Assembly: GCF_000764535.1 (NCBI RefSeq)
Contig: NZ_CP009571.1
Coordinates: forward strand, 2,599,001-2,663,000
Reading direction: 5' to 3'
From: Sphingomonas taxi
GTDB taxonomy: Bacteria > Pseudomonadota > Alphaproteobacteria > Sphingomonadales > Sphingomonadaceae
DNA: 64,000 nt
Shown here: positions 46,575 to 56,022 of the stretch, one piece after another
Layout of the letters: each line of letters starts with the position of its first letter
Position numbering within the stretch: position 1 is the first letter of the stretch
Program-made: the position numbers and the translations under genes
Notes under the pieces: model-generated
Seen by the model: only the letters and a program-made list of their open reading frames with translations
The model's database searches: none
Told to the model about the DNA's origin: nothing

Positions 46575-46589
46575 TTAACGCCTCGTTTA
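46575..46589. promoter_or_regulatory. CtrA-like box in a divergent promoter region
   Basis: TTAA-N7-TTTA at 46575-46589 matches the alphaproteobacterial CtrA consensus TTAA-N7-TTAA at 7 of 8 positions. Further TTAA and GTTAAC words lie nearby. It sits between the small membrane protein and the GreA-family gene. Confidence 0.3.
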
Positions 46590-46663
46590 CGATATCGACC
46601 AGCGCGAAAGGTGGTTAAACCTGACCTGTCCACGGATGGGACGTTAACGATGAGGACCGCGTC

Positions 46664-47137
46664 ATGAGTGTCGCCTTCCGCCGCGAGAGCGACGAGGAGC
46701 ATCTGGAGCCCAAGTTCGAGCTGCCCATCCCGAGTGCACCCAATCTCGTCACCGCCGCGGGCAAGCGGCTGATCGAGGAGCGGATCGCCACGCTGGAGGC
46801 GGCGATCGCCGCCGCCGATGCGCCGGCGGTCGACGCGCTGCGCCGGGATCTGCGCTATTGGCAGACGCGCCGCACCACCGCGGTGCCCACCGCCGCGCCG
46901 GCGGACGGCAGCGCCGGCTTCGGCACGCGGGTGACGATCCGCCTCGCGGGCAAGACCCGGACGATCGCGATCGTCGGCGACGACGAGGCCGACCCGCCTG
47001 CCGACCGGCTCGCCTATGGCGCCCCGCTGGCGCATGCGCTGATCGGCGCCGAGCCCGACGACGTGCTCGCCTTCAATGGTCGCGACGCGGCGATCGAGGT
47101 GCTCGCGGTCGAAGCGATCGATCCGCGGGAGGACTAG
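46664..47137 (+). CDS. GreA/GreB-family protein
   Basis: A 157-residue protein with the FKBP-like C-terminal domain of Gre factors (about residues 82-157), including FGTRVTIRLAGKTRTI and YGAPLAHALIGAEPDDV. The N-terminal helical part (KRLIEERIATLEAAI) is shorter than the GreA coiled coil, and I do not see its acidic tip clearly. It might bind the RNA polymerase secondary channel without strong transcript cleavage, as Rnk does. It is monocistronic, with a hairpin following. Confidence 0.75.
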   Translation: MSVAFRRESDEEHLEPKFELPIPSAPNLVTAAGKRLIEERIATLEAAIAAADAPAVDALRRDLRYWQTRRTTAVPTAAPADGSAGFGTRVTIRLAGKTRTIAIVGDDEADPPADRLAYGAPLAHALIGAEPDDVLAFNGRDAAIEVLAVEAIDPRED

Positions 47138-47141
47138 CCGG

Positions 47142-47168
47142 GCTACGGGACCGGGGGGATCCCGTAGC
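47142..47168 (+). terminator. Hairpin after the GreA-family gene
   Basis: A perfect 9-bp stem GCTACGGGA (47142-47150) / TCCCGTAGC (47160-47168) lies 5 nt after the stop codon. There is no T-run, so any termination would be weak or Rho-assisted. Confidence 0.45.
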
Positions 47169-47345
47169 GCGACCGTCGGGCACCGGGGAGCGCCCGGACG
47201 TCGATGGGTCGAGTGTGGGAGAGAACGCCACCGACGCGCGCATCGCTAGCCACGCCATATTGCCGCGATATTTCCGCTTTGGACCGGTCGAGACATCCGC
47301 AGGCAATGCGCCGGCATGATGACACCCGGCGAAGGAGCCCAGCCC

Positions 47346-47513
47346 ATGCCGGCATCGCCGATGATCGCCACCTGCCTTGCGACCCGCCACCGGCCCGGCC
47401 GCAAACAGAGCGAAATCGGCGGCGTCCGTCGCGCGCGCTGCGTCTGCTGCGGCATGCAGTTGATGCGCACCGCGATCAGCCGCCGCTGGATCATTGCCGA
47501 CCAACTGGGCTGA
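47346..47513 (+). CDS. Small Cys-containing protein (55 aa)
   Basis: A 55-residue frame with AAGGAG 8 nt before the ATG at 47346. It starts MPASPMIATCLATRHRPGRK and contains ARCVCCGMQLM, a compact CxCC group that might bind zinc together with the earlier Cys or His, and ends ISRRWIIADQLG. It lies between the GreA-like gene and a convergent sensor kinase. The ribosome site and basic-Cys composition support it, but I cannot name a family. Confidence 0.5.
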   Translation: MPASPMIATCLATRHRPGRKQSEIGGVRRARCVCCGMQLMRTAISRRWIIADQLG

Positions 47514-47538
47514 CGGCGCGGGCGGCAGAGACCTGCCC

Positions 47539-48885
47539 CTACACCGGCAACGTCACCCGCGCGATCGCGCCGCCGTCGGGATGGTTGGCGATCGTCGCAT
47601 CGCCGCCGTGCGCGCGCGCGACGCCGCGCACGCTGCTCAGCCCCAGCCCGATCCCGCCGGTATCGCGGTTGCGCGACCGCTCGCCGCGGAAGAAGGGCTC
47701 GAACAGGCGATGCAGATCCTCGGGCGCGATGCCGGGACCATGGTCGCGCACCTCGATCAGCGCATGGCCGTCGATCCGGCTCAGCATCACCTCGGCATCG
47801 CCGCCATATTTGAGCGCATTGCCGACGAGGTTGGCGATCAGCGACTTCAGCCCCGCCGCATCGCCCTCGATCACCAGCGGCTCGCCGTCGTGGAGCGTCA
47901 CCGGCTCGCCGCGATCCTCCAGTTCGTCGGTGACGCTCTCGACCAGCGAGCGCAGGTCGAGCCGGCGCCGCTCGCCGATCTGGTTGCCGTCGCGGAAGAA
48001 GCCGAGCGCCGCCTGGATCATCGCCTGCATGTCGCGGATGTCCGCCTCGCTGGCGCTGCGCAGCGGCTCGGGCGCGCGCTCCAGCCGCAGGCCCAGCCGC
48101 ATCAGCGGCGTGCGCAGGTCGTGCGCGATCGCCGCGATCATCATCGTGCGATCCTCGACATAGCGATTGAGCCGCGCCTGCATGCGGTTGAACGCCGCCG
48201 CCGCGTCGGCGATCTCCGCCGGCCCGCCGAGCGGCAACGGTGCCGCGCGCGGATCGCGGCCGAGCCGCTCCGCCGCCGCGCCGAAGGCGGCGATCGGCTT
48301 GGTCAGCCGCCGCGCCAGCAGCCAGGCGAAGGGCGCGATCGCGACCAGCGCCGCCAGCAGCCACAGGAACGCCCGCCACCGCCAGCTTTCGAAGCCGGTG
48401 CGCGCCGCCCGCGCGATCCGCCAGCTGCCGTCGGGCTGATGCACCGAGACGGTGAAGCGCCCGAACAGGATCTGATTGCGCGCATCGGGCGAGCGCGCCC
48501 GTTCGGGATAGCCCTCGCGTCGCGGCATCGGCCCGAAGACGATCGGCGGCGGCCCGCCGAAATGGACGTGGACGAGGTCGAGCGGCAGTTCGAGCTGTGC
48601 CGCCATCAGCCGCCGGATCCGCGCACCGCGCGCATCGTAAGGCGCGGGGTTGCTCGCCTCGCGCGTCACCAGCACCTCGCCGGTCGCGTCGCGGCCGGTG
48701 CGCAGCGCGGTGGCGACCTGCGGCACCGAGAAGATGCGCGGCGTCGGCGGGGTGATGAACACGACCAGCGCGACGTTGAGCGCCTGCACCGTCGCGACGC
48801 TCAGCAGCATCACGAGGAAGACGCGCCAGAACAGCGACTTGGCGACCCAGCCGATCCCCAGTCGGGACGCCGGCCGCCAGCTCAT
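47539..48885 (-). CDS. Sensor histidine kinase, EnvZ-like
   Basis: A 448-residue membrane kinase with two helices (about residues 19-43 and 165-188) around a periplasmic domain of about 120 residues. A HAMP linker leads to the H-box AAIAHDLRTPLMRLGLRL. The ATPase domain has NLVGNALKYGG, RDHGPGIAPED and GGIGLGLSSVRG. Its start overlaps the stop of the regulator gene by 4 nt, forming a standard two-component operon. Signal unknown; membership of the EnvZ/OmpR class is from architecture. Confidence 0.9.
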   Translation of the reverse strand: MSWRPASRLGIGWVAKSLFWRVFLVMLLSVATVQALNVALVVFITPPTPRIFSVPQVATALRTGRDATGEVLVTREASNPAPYDARGARIRRLMAAQLELPLDLVHVHFGGPPPIVFGPMPRREGYPERARSPDARNQILFGRFTVSVHQPDGSWRIARAARTGFESWRWRAFLWLLAALVAIAPFAWLLARRLTKPIAAFGAAAERLGRDPRAAPLPLGGPAEIADAAAAFNRMQARLNRYVEDRTMMIAAIAHDLRTPLMRLGLRLERAPEPLRSASEADIRDMQAMIQAALGFFRDGNQIGERRRLDLRSLVESVTDELEDRGEPVTLHDGEPLVIEGDAAGLKSLIANLVGNALKYGGDAEVMLSRIDGHALIEVRDHGPGIAPEDLHRLFEPFFRGERSRNRDTGGIGLGLSSVRGVARAHGGDATIANHPDGGAIARVTLPV

Positions 48886-49616
48886 GTCCGCGCCACCGCC
48901 GGCACGAACAGATAGCCTTCGTTGCGGATGGTACGGATGATGTCGTCGCCGCCGCTGCGCAGCTTGCGCCGCAGCCGGCTGATCTGCACGTCGATCGCGC
49001 GATCGAACGCCTCGCTGTTGGGACCGCGCGCCGCCTCGAGCAGCAACTCGCGCGACAGCACCCGCCGCGGCCGCTCGGCGAAGACGCGCAGCAGCGCGAA
49101 CTCACCATCGGTCAGCCCGACCAGCACGCCCTGCGTGTCGAACAATTCATGCGCCATCAGGTCCATCGTCCAGCCGTCGAAGCTCAGCCGCGACCGGTCG
49201 GCGGGCTCGGCCTGCTGCCGGCTGCGCAGCGCGGCGCGAACGGTGGCGATCACCTCGCGCGCGCTGCACGGCTTGGTCAGGTAATGGCTCGCACCGATCT
49301 CCAGCCCGACGATGCGGTCGCGTTCCTCGCCCAAGGCGCTCAGCATGATGACCGCCGGGCCCCCGTCGCGGGTGATGCGGCGGCAGGCGGAGATGCCGTC
49401 CTCGCCCGGCATCATCACGTCGAGCAGCACCGCGTCGATCCGGTCGCGCTCCAGCACCGCGTCCATCTCGCGGGTGTTGGCGGCGGCCTGCACGCGATAG
49501 CCGCGCGCGCCGAGGCTCTGGGTCAGCAGGGTACGGATCTCGCGATCGTCGTCGACCACCAGGATCGCCGCCGGTTCGTCCCCCGATGCCCCTGCATTGT
49601 GCTGTTGGCTCATCAT
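48882..49616 (-). CDS. OmpR-family response regulator
   Basis: A 244-residue DNA-binding regulator. The receiver domain has VVDDDREIR, phospho-acceptor Asp in AVLLDVMMPGEDG and LTKPCSAREV (Lys, with a Cys replacing the usual Phe). The winged helix shows LTDGEFALLRVFAERPRRVLS and FDRAIDVQISRLRRKL. The start at 49616 (AGAGAGGG upstream) was chosen over a longer frame; ATG 49613 is equally possible. It is divergent from the EF-hand protein gene across 122 nt, a likely target region. Confidence 0.92.
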   Translation of the reverse strand: MMSQQHNAGASGDEPAAILVVDDDREIRTLLTQSLGARGYRVQAAANTREMDAVLERDRIDAVLLDVMMPGEDGISACRRITRDGGPAVIMLSALGEERDRIVGLEIGASHYLTKPCSAREVIATVRAALRSRQQAEPADRSRLSFDGWTMDLMAHELFDTQGVLVGLTDGEFALLRVFAERPRRVLSRELLLEAARGPNSEAFDRAIDVQISRLRRKLRSGGDDIIRTIRNEGYLFVPAVART

Positions 49617-49738
49617 CGCCCTCTCTTGGCGCCGAATTGTTTCCGCCGGATAACCGCATGATATCGGGTTGCGCCGGTCGTGGACATCCAACTGCAACAT
49701 TGGGCTGGTTCACAGTGTCGTTCACCCGGGGAACCGCC

Positions 49739-50479
49739 ATGAATCGCACCATTGTCATCGCCCTGCTCGCCTGCACCGCCGTGCCGGTCGCCGCCCAACA
49801 GCCGCCCGCCCACGGCAACCGCCGCACCTTCATCAGTCCGATGGGCCAGCCGTTCCACGGCGACGATGCCGCGCCCGATCCCGAACGCGCCTGGTTCGAC
49901 GCGGCCGACGCCAACAAGGACGGCGCGATCACCCGCGCCGAGTTCCAGGCCGACGCCAGTCGCTTCTTCGCGACGCTCGACCGCAAGCACGACGGCGAGA
50001 TCGATCCCGACGACATCGATTATTACGAAAGCACGATCGCGCCGGAGGTCCGCTCGGGCAGCGGCGGGTCGGGGGTGATCGCGAGCAGTTCCGATTCGGA
50101 CGGCGGCGGCAAGGCGCCTGCCTATGACGCCGGCAAGCTCGGCGCGGCGCGCTTCAGCTATTTCCAGCTCCCCGAGCCGGTCACTGCGGCGGACCGCAAC
50201 TTCAACCGCGGCGTCGACGCGCGCGAATTCGCCGACGCCGCCGACAAGCGCTTCGCCTCGCTCGACAAGAACCACGACGGCAAATTGAGCTGGGACGAAC
50301 TGCCCCACGTCACCGGCCGCGCCGCGGCGATGAGTCGCGGCGGCGGGCGTGGCGGCGGTGGTGGCGGCCATCACGGCGGCGGCGGCCGCCGCGGTGGCGG
50401 CATGGGCGGCGCGGGTGGTGGCTTCGGCGGCGCAGGCACCGGCCCCGGCGGCGACATGACCGGCCTCGGCCGGGACTAA
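49739..50479 (+). CDS. Exported EF-hand calcium-binding protein with Gly-rich tail
   Basis: A 246-residue exported protein. The signal peptide MNRTIVIALLACTAVPVAAQ is followed by four EF-hand-like loops: DANKDGAITRAEF, DRKHDGEIDPDD, DRNFNRGVDAREF and DKNHDGKLSWDEL. The first, second and fourth have good Ca ligands; the third is degenerate. The last 45 residues are Gly-rich with His pairs (GGGHHGGGG), a possible metal-binding or flexible tail. It faces the OmpR-type regulator gene, so control by that system is plausible. Confidence 0.88.
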   Translation: MNRTIVIALLACTAVPVAAQQPPAHGNRRTFISPMGQPFHGDDAAPDPERAWFDAADANKDGAITRAEFQADASRFFATLDRKHDGEIDPDDIDYYESTIAPEVRSGSGGSGVIASSSDSDGGGKAPAYDAGKLGAARFSYFQLPEPVTAADRNFNRGVDAREFADAADKRFASLDKNHDGKLSWDELPHVTGRAAAMSRGGGRGGGGGGHHGGGGRRGGGMGGAGGGFGGAGTGPGGDMTGLGRD

Positions 50480-50480
50480 T

Positions 50481-50620
50481 TCCTCCCTCGCTTTAGCTGG
50501 GGAGGGGGACCGCCCGGCATAGCCGGGTGGTGGAGGGGGCGTCTCCACATACGGCAAGCCCACCGTATCCTCCCCCTCCGTCAGGCCTTCGGCCTGCCAC
50601 CTCCCCCTGGCGGGGGAGGA
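50481..50620. repeat. CCTCCCC-type intergenic repeat (family C), copy 2
   Basis: Starts TCCTCCCTCGC, ends GGCGGGGGAGGA, with inner pairs ACCGCCCGGC/GCCGGGTGG and AGGCC/GGCCT. It lies between the EF-hand gene and the convergent MHS transporter gene. Confidence 0.85.
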
Positions 50621-50685
50621 GTTTGGACGGCGTTGCTTCCTCGCAAAACAGGAGGACAGCGCTGGAGGTCACCCCCGCCGCCGGA

Positions 50686-52014
50686 TCAATCCAGCCGCCG
50701 CGCCAGCTCCTTGTTGAGCCCCAGCGCCACCAGCGTCGCGAACGCGCCCGACAGCAGGTACCCGCCCGCCGCCAGCAGCCCGAACTGGCTCGCCAGCACC
50801 AGCGCGGCGAGCGGCGCGAAGCCCGCGCCGAACAGCCACGCGAGGTCCGACGTCAGCGCCGCACCGGTATAGCGCGCCCGCTTGGGGAAATTGTTGGTCA
50901 CCGCGCCCGACGACTGGCCGAACGACAGGCCGAGCAGCACGAAGCCGCCGATCATGAACGCCAGCTCGCCCGCATCGCCCCCGGCGAGCAGCTGCGGCGC
51001 GAAGCCGCTGAACACCGCGATCGCCGCCGCGGTATAGCCGAGCACCGAACGCCGCCCGATCCGGTCGGCGAGCAGGCCCGAAATCACCACCGCGCCGAGC
51101 CCGAAGAAGGCGCCGATGATCTCGATCCCCAGGAAGCGCGCGATATCCTCGTTGGTGTAGAGCGCGATCCACGACAGCGGGAACACCGTCACCATATGGA
51201 ACAGCGCGAAGCTGGCGAGCGGCGCGAACGCGCCGATGACGATGTTGCGCCACTGCGCCTTGACCGTCGCGGTGACGCGCGAGGGGGTAAGCTCGCGCGT
51301 CTCGAACAGCCGGCTGTATTCCGGCGTCACGACGATGCGCAGCCGCGCGAACAGCGCCACCACGTTGAGCGCGAAGGCGACGAAGAACGGATAGCGCCAG
51401 CCCCACGACAGGAAGTCGATGCCCTCCATGTTGGCGAGCAGGAAGGCGAACAAGGCGCTCGCCACGATCAGCCCGAGCGGCGCACCGAGCTGCGGCACCA
51501 TCGCATACCAGCCACGCTTCTCCGGCGGCGCGTTGAGCGCGAGCAGCGAGGCGAGACCGTCCCAGGCACCACCGAGCGCGAGGCCCTGGCCGATGCGAAA
51601 GGCGGCGAGCAGGATCGCCGACCACACGCCGACCTCGGCATAGCCGGGCAGGAAGGCGAGCGACACGGTCGAGGTGCCGAGCAGGAACAGCGCGATCGTC
51701 AGCTTGGTGCCGCGGCCGTGTTCGCGATCGACCCACATGAAGATCTGCGTGCCGATCGGGCGGGCGATGAACGCCAGCGGGAACAGCGCGAACGAATAGA
51801 GCGTGCCGGTCAGCCGGTCGACGTACGGGAAGACCAGCGCCGGAAAGACGATGACCGAGGCGATCGCATAGCAGAAGAAGTCGAAGAATTCCGACGTGCG
51901 CCCGATGATGACGCCGATCGCGATCTCACCCGGGTGGACCTCATGGTCCCCCTGCGTGTTGACGGCACGTGCATCGCGTTCGAGCGATCCGGAATGGGCG
52001 GAAGCCACTGACAT
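50686..52014 (-). CDS. MFS transporter of the metabolite:H+ symporter (MHS) family
   Basis: A 442-residue, 12-helix inner-membrane carrier. The N-terminal GVIIGRTSEFFDFFCYAIAS and the loop FIARPIGTQIFMWVDREHGR followed by KLTIALFLLGTST are typical of the MHS branch (citrate, shikimate, alpha-ketoglutarate and proline/betaine symporters). It is divergent from cyoA with about 170 nt between starts. Substrate not predictable; a carboxylate is the usual guess. Confidence 0.87.
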   Translation of the reverse strand: MSVASAHSGSLERDARAVNTQGDHEVHPGEIAIGVIIGRTSEFFDFFCYAIASVIVFPALVFPYVDRLTGTLYSFALFPLAFIARPIGTQIFMWVDREHGRGTKLTIALFLLGTSTVSLAFLPGYAEVGVWSAILLAAFRIGQGLALGGAWDGLASLLALNAPPEKRGWYAMVPQLGAPLGLIVASALFAFLLANMEGIDFLSWGWRYPFFVAFALNVVALFARLRIVVTPEYSRLFETRELTPSRVTATVKAQWRNIVIGAFAPLASFALFHMVTVFPLSWIALYTNEDIARFLGIEIIGAFFGLGAVVISGLLADRIGRRSVLGYTAAAIAVFSGFAPQLLAGGDAGELAFMIGGFVLLGLSFGQSSGAVTNNFPKRARYTGAALTSDLAWLFGAGFAPLAALVLASQFGLLAAGGYLLSGAFATLVALGLNKELARRLD

Positions 52015-52182
52015 GTATCGCAGTCCTGTCGTCTCGCAGCCCGAGGGCCGTCAGTCATCAACGCGCCGCACCCGGTTTCGGACGCAGCGCCAACATGACC
52101 CCTTACCGCAGCCGGCGGCGCACGGGGATAGGACAAAATGTCCTATTTTGCGGTGCAGCACACAGGCGTACCGGACCTGACG

Positions 52183-53364
52183 ATGCGAACCTTCCCGTTC
52201 TCCCCCCTCCCGCCCCGTCGTGCACGCGCCATGCGCACTGCCGTCGCACTCCTTGCGCCTGCCCTGCTGGGCGGGTGCGACTGGGTGGTGATGAACCCGT
52301 CCGGCGACGTCGCGCGCCAGCAGGCCAATCTGATCCTGTGGTCGACCGGCCTGATGCTGCTGATCATCGTCCCGGTGATCGCGCTGACCATCCTGTTCGC
52401 GTGGAAATACCGCCACACGAACGAAGAGGCGGATTACGAGCCGCATTGGGACCATTCGACCGGGCTGGAGCTGATCATCTGGTCGGCGCCGCTGATGATC
52501 GTCATCGCGCTCGGCGCGCTGACCTGGATCAGCACCCATGCGCTCGACCCCTATCGCCCGCTGGCACGGCTGGAGCCGGGCAAGGTGCTGGCCAAGACCG
52601 ACAAGCCGCTGGAGATCCAGGTGGTGTCGCTCGACTGGAAGTGGCTGTTCATCTACCCCGAACAGGGCGTGGCGACGGTCAACGAGCTGGTCCTGCCGAT
52701 GAACCGCCAGGTCCGCTTCCGCATCACCTCGTCGTCGGTGATGAACACCTTCTACGTCCCCGCGATGGCCGGCATGATCTATTCGATGCCGGGCATGGAG
52801 ACGCGGCTGCACGCCGTGCTCAACAAGCCGGGCCGGTTCGAGGGCCTGTCCGCCAACTATAGCGGCGCCGGCTTCTCCGACATGCACTTCACCGTCGACA
52901 GCGTCGACGACGCCGGCTTTGCCAAATGGGCCTCGGAGGCGCGCAGCGCGCCGGCGAAGCTCGACATGGCGACCTATATCCAGCTCGAAAAGCCGAGCGA
53001 GAAGGTGCCGGCGATCCGCTACGCCGCGTTCCAGCCGCAATTGTTCGACCGCATCCTCGGCATGTGCACCAAGCCGGGCGAGACCTGCATGCAGGCGACG
53101 ATGATGAAGGACGGCGCCAGGGACCCGCATCGCGACAGCGGACACGGCGACCCGGTCAACGACAGCGGCCATATGCGTGGCAGCGAATCGAAGGGCGCCT
53201 TGCAGAAGGAGCCCGAGGAGAAGGGCAGCAGCCCGCACCGTAACGCCCCCCGTCCCGCCCCGCCCGGCAGCAACAAACCCGGCAACGAAGACAATCGCTC
53301 GATGACCTCCGCCGCCCCGCTGCCCGCCATGCTGACCGGCCTCACCGCCGCCGCCCGTTCGTAG
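52183..53364 (+). CDS. cyoA: Cytochrome bo3 ubiquinol oxidase subunit II, with long C-terminal tail
   Basis: Subunit II of the bo3 quinol oxidase in the inner membrane. The lipobox LLGGC predicts a lipoprotein; two membrane helices and a cupredoxin domain with [18 protein letters not shown] follow. CuA ligands are absent, as expected for a quinol oxidase. The 393 residues exceed the 315 of E. coli because of an extra charged, Gly/His/Pro-rich tail of about 85 residues after [15 protein letters not shown]. The start at 52183 could instead be 52231 ([16 protein letters not shown]). First gene of cyoABCD. Confidence 0.94.
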   Translation: MRTFPFSPLPPRRARAMRTAVALLAPALLGGCDWVVMNPSGDVARQQANLILWSTGLMLLIIVPVIALTILFAWKYRHTNEEADYEPHWDHSTGLELIIWSAPLMIVIALGALTWISTHALDPYRPLARLEPGKVLAKTDKPLEIQVVSLDWKWLFIYPEQGVATVNELVLPMNRQVRFRITSSSVMNTFYVPAMAGMIYSMPGMETRLHAVLNKPGRFEGLSANYSGAGFSDMHFTVDSVDDAGFAKWASEARSAPAKLDMATYIQLEKPSEKVPAIRYAAFQPQLFDRILGMCTKPGETCMQATMMKDGARDPHRDSGHGDPVNDSGHMRGSESKGALQKEPEEKGSSPHRNAPRPAPPGSNKPGNEDNRSMTSAAPLPAMLTGLTAAARS

Positions 53365-53374
53365 GACCGACCTG

Positions 53375-55387
53375 ATGTCCGATGCTTTGCTCAAGACGAT
53401 TTTCGGGCGCCTGACGCTCGAGAGTTTCCCGATCCACGAACCGATCCTGATCGGCACCTTCGCGGTCGTCGCGATGGGTGGCGCCGCGCTGATCGCCGCA
53501 CTGACCTATTTCAAGGTCTGGGGCTATCTGTGGAAGGAATGGTTCACCTCGGTCGACCACAAGAAGATCGGGATCATGTACATGATCCTCGGTATCGTCA
53601 TGCTGCTGCGTGGCTTCTCCGACGCGATCATGATGCGCGCGCAGCAGGCGATGGCGTTCGGCCCCAACGAGGGCTTCCTGCCCGCGCACCATTACGACCA
53701 GGTGTTCACCGCGCACGGCGTCATCATGATCTTCTTCGTGGCGATGCCTTTCGTCACCGGGTTGATGAACTATGTCGTCCCGCTCCAGATTGGCGCGCGT
53801 GACGTCTCCTTCCCGTTCCTCAACAATTTCAGCTTCTGGATGACCGCCGCGGGTGCCGCGATCGTCATGGCCAGCCTGTTCGTCGGCGAGTTCGCCCGCA
53901 CCGGCTGGCTGGCGATGGCGCCGCTGTCGGGGCTCGATTACTCGCCCGATGTCGGCGTCGACTATTACATCTGGTCGCTGCAGATCGCCGGCGTCGGAAC
54001 CTTGCTGTCGGGCGTCAACCTGCTCGCGACGATCGTCAAGATGCGTGCGCCGGGCATGAGCCTGATGAAGATGCCGATCTTCACCTGGTCGGCGCTCGCC
54101 ACCAACGTGCTGATCGTCGCCGCTTTCCCGGTGCTGACCGCGGTGCTCGCGATGCTCAGCCTCGACCGCTACGTCGGCACGCACTTCTTCACCAACACCA
54201 TGGGCGGCAACCCCATGATGTACGTCAACATGATCTGGATCTGGGGCCACCCGGAGGTCTACATCCTGATCCTGCCGGCGTTCGGCGTGTTCAGCGAGGT
54301 CACCTCGACCTTCTGCGGCAAGCGCCTCTTCGGCTATACGTCGATGGTCTACGCGCTGCTGGTCATCACCATCCTCGCCTATCTCGTCTGGCTGCACCAC
54401 TTCTTCACCATGGGGTCGGGCGCGAGCGTCAATTCGTTCTTCGGCATCACCACGATGATCATCTCGATCCCGACCGGGGCCAAGATCTTCAACTGGCTGT
54501 TCACGATGTACAAGGGCCGGATCCGCTTCGAACTGCCGATGATGTGGACGATCGCGTTCATGATCACCTTCGTCATCGGCGGCATGACCGGCGTATTGCT
54601 CGCCGTACCGCCCGCCGATTTCGTGCTGCACAACTCGCTGTTCCTGATCGCGCACTTCCACAACGTGATCATCGGCGGCGTGCTGTTCGGTATGTTCGCC
54701 GGGATCAACTATTGGTTCCCGAAGGCGTTCGGCTTCAAGCTCGACAAGAAGTGGGGCACGATCAGCTTCTGGTTCTGGGTCATCGGCTTCTATGTCGCGT
54801 TCATGCCGCTCTACGTACTCGGCCTGATGGGCGTGACGCGTCGCCTGCGCCACTTCGAGGACCCGTCGCTGCAGATCTGGTTCATCATCGCCGCGATCGG
54901 CGCCGCGATGATCGCGGTCGGCATCGCCGCCTTCCTGATCCAGTTCTACGTCAGCTTCCGCAACCGCGAGGCGCTGCGCGACTTCACCGGTGATCCGTGG
55001 AATGGCCGCAGCCTCGAATGGGCAACCTCGTCGCCGCCGCCGGCGTACAATTTCGCCTTCACGCCCGTCGTCCGCGATCTCGACGCCTGGTACGACATGA
55101 AGTCGAACGGCGCCGAACGGCCGATCACCGGCTTCCGCGACATCCACATGCCGCGCAACACCGGCGCCGGCATCATCCTGGCCGGCCTGTCGATGGTCGT
55201 CGGCCTGGCGATGATCTGGTACATCTGGTGGCTCGCCGCGCTGGCGTTCGTCGGATTGCTGGCGGTCGCGATCGGCCACACCTTCAACTATGACCGCGAT
55301 TTCTACATCACCGCTGCCGAAGTCACCGCCGCCGAGGACGATCATACCCGGCAGCTGACCACGCACGCAGCGGTCGCGGGGGCCTGA
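53375..55387 (+). CDS. cyoB: Cytochrome bo3 ubiquinol oxidase subunit I
   Basis: The catalytic heme-copper subunit that reduces O2 to water and pumps protons. It has 670 residues and about 15 helices. The CuB and crosslinked Tyr motif [16 protein letters not shown], the His pair in [11 protein letters not shown] and the heme ligands in [12 protein letters not shown] are all present, as is the first heme ligand region [11 protein letters not shown]. It starts 10 nt after cyoA. All proton-channel and metal-site motifs I can check are intact. Confidence 0.97.
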   Translation: MSDALLKTIFGRLTLESFPIHEPILIGTFAVVAMGGAALIAALTYFKVWGYLWKEWFTSVDHKKIGIMYMILGIVMLLRGFSDAIMMRAQQAMAFGPNEGFLPAHHYDQVFTAHGVIMIFFVAMPFVTGLMNYVVPLQIGARDVSFPFLNNFSFWMTAAGAAIVMASLFVGEFARTGWLAMAPLSGLDYSPDVGVDYYIWSLQIAGVGTLLSGVNLLATIVKMRAPGMSLMKMPIFTWSALATNVLIVAAFPVLTAVLAMLSLDRYVGTHFFTNTMGGNPMMYVNMIWIWGHPEVYILILPAFGVFSEVTSTFCGKRLFGYTSMVYALLVITILAYLVWLHHFFTMGSGASVNSFFGITTMIISIPTGAKIFNWLFTMYKGRIRFELPMMWTIAFMITFVIGGMTGVLLAVPPADFVLHNSLFLIAHFHNVIIGGVLFGMFAGINYWFPKAFGFKLDKKWGTISFWFWVIGFYVAFMPLYVLGLMGVTRRLRHFEDPSLQIWFIIAAIGAAMIAVGIAAFLIQFYVSFRNREALRDFTGDPWNGRSLEWATSSPPPAYNFAFTPVVRDLDAWYDMKSNGAERPITGFRDIHMPRNTGAGIILAGLSMVVGLAMIWYIWWLAALAFVGLLAVAIGHTFNYDRDFYITAAEVTAAEDDHTRQLTTHAAVAGA

Positions 55388-55392
55388 GGACC

Positions 55393-56022
55393 ATGAGCGA
55401 AGCAACCATTCCCCCGGGCACACAGGCCCCGGTCTTCTACGAGACCGACGAACATCATCACGACGCCGGCGGCAGCACGATGCTGGGCTTCTGGCTGTAC
55501 CTGATGAGCGACTGCCTGATCTTCGCCATGCTGTTCGCGGCCTATGGCGTCTACGGCGGCAGCTATGCCGGCGGCCCGCAGCCGCACGAGATCTTCGAGC
55601 TGCCACTGGTGGCGCTCAACACCTCGATGCTGCTGCTGTCGTCGATCACCTACGGCTTCGCCATGCTGGCGATGAACGACGGCAAGGTCCGCGCCGTGCA
55701 GGGCTGGCTGGCGATCACCGGCCTGTTCGGCCTCGCCTTCCTCTGCATCGAGCTCTACGAATTCTCGACGCTGATCCACGAAGGCGCCGGGCCGCAGCGC
55801 AGCGCCTTCCTGTCGTCCTTCTTCACCCTCGTCGGCACGCACGGGCTGCACGTCACCTTCGGCATCATCTGGCTGGTGACGCTGATGGTGCAGGTCGGCC
55901 GCAAGGGCCTGATCGCCGCCAACCAGCGTCGTCTGCAATGCCTGTCGCTGTTCTGGCACTTCCTCGACGTGATCTGGATCGGCGTCTTCACCTTCGTCTA
56001 TTTGCTGGGAGTGCTGCGATGA
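55393..56022 (+). CDS. cyoC: Cytochrome bo3 ubiquinol oxidase subunit III
   Basis: The five-helix subunit III of bo3 oxidase, 209 residues. The segments LGFWLYLMSDCLIFAMLFAAY and GTHGLHVTFGIIWL, and the C-terminal WHFLDVIWIGVFTFVYLLGV, are characteristic. It begins 5 nt after cyoB, and its stop overlaps the cyoD start by 4 nt. Confidence 0.96.
   Translation: MSEATIPPGTQAPVFYETDEHHHDAGGSTMLGFWLYLMSDCLIFAMLFAAYGVYGGSYAGGPQPHEIFELPLVALNTSMLLLSSITYGFAMLAMNDGKVRAVQGWLAITGLFGLAFLCIELYEFSTLIHEGAGPQRSAFLSSFFTLVGTHGLHVTFGIIWLVTLMVQVGRKGLIAANQRRLQCLSLFWHFLDVIWIGVFTFVYLLGVLR

Noticed and set aside
53342..55606. A 754-residue minus-strand open frame
   Set aside because: It is antisense to cyoB and the start of cyoC, and has a repetitive Asp/His/Glu/Arg composition.
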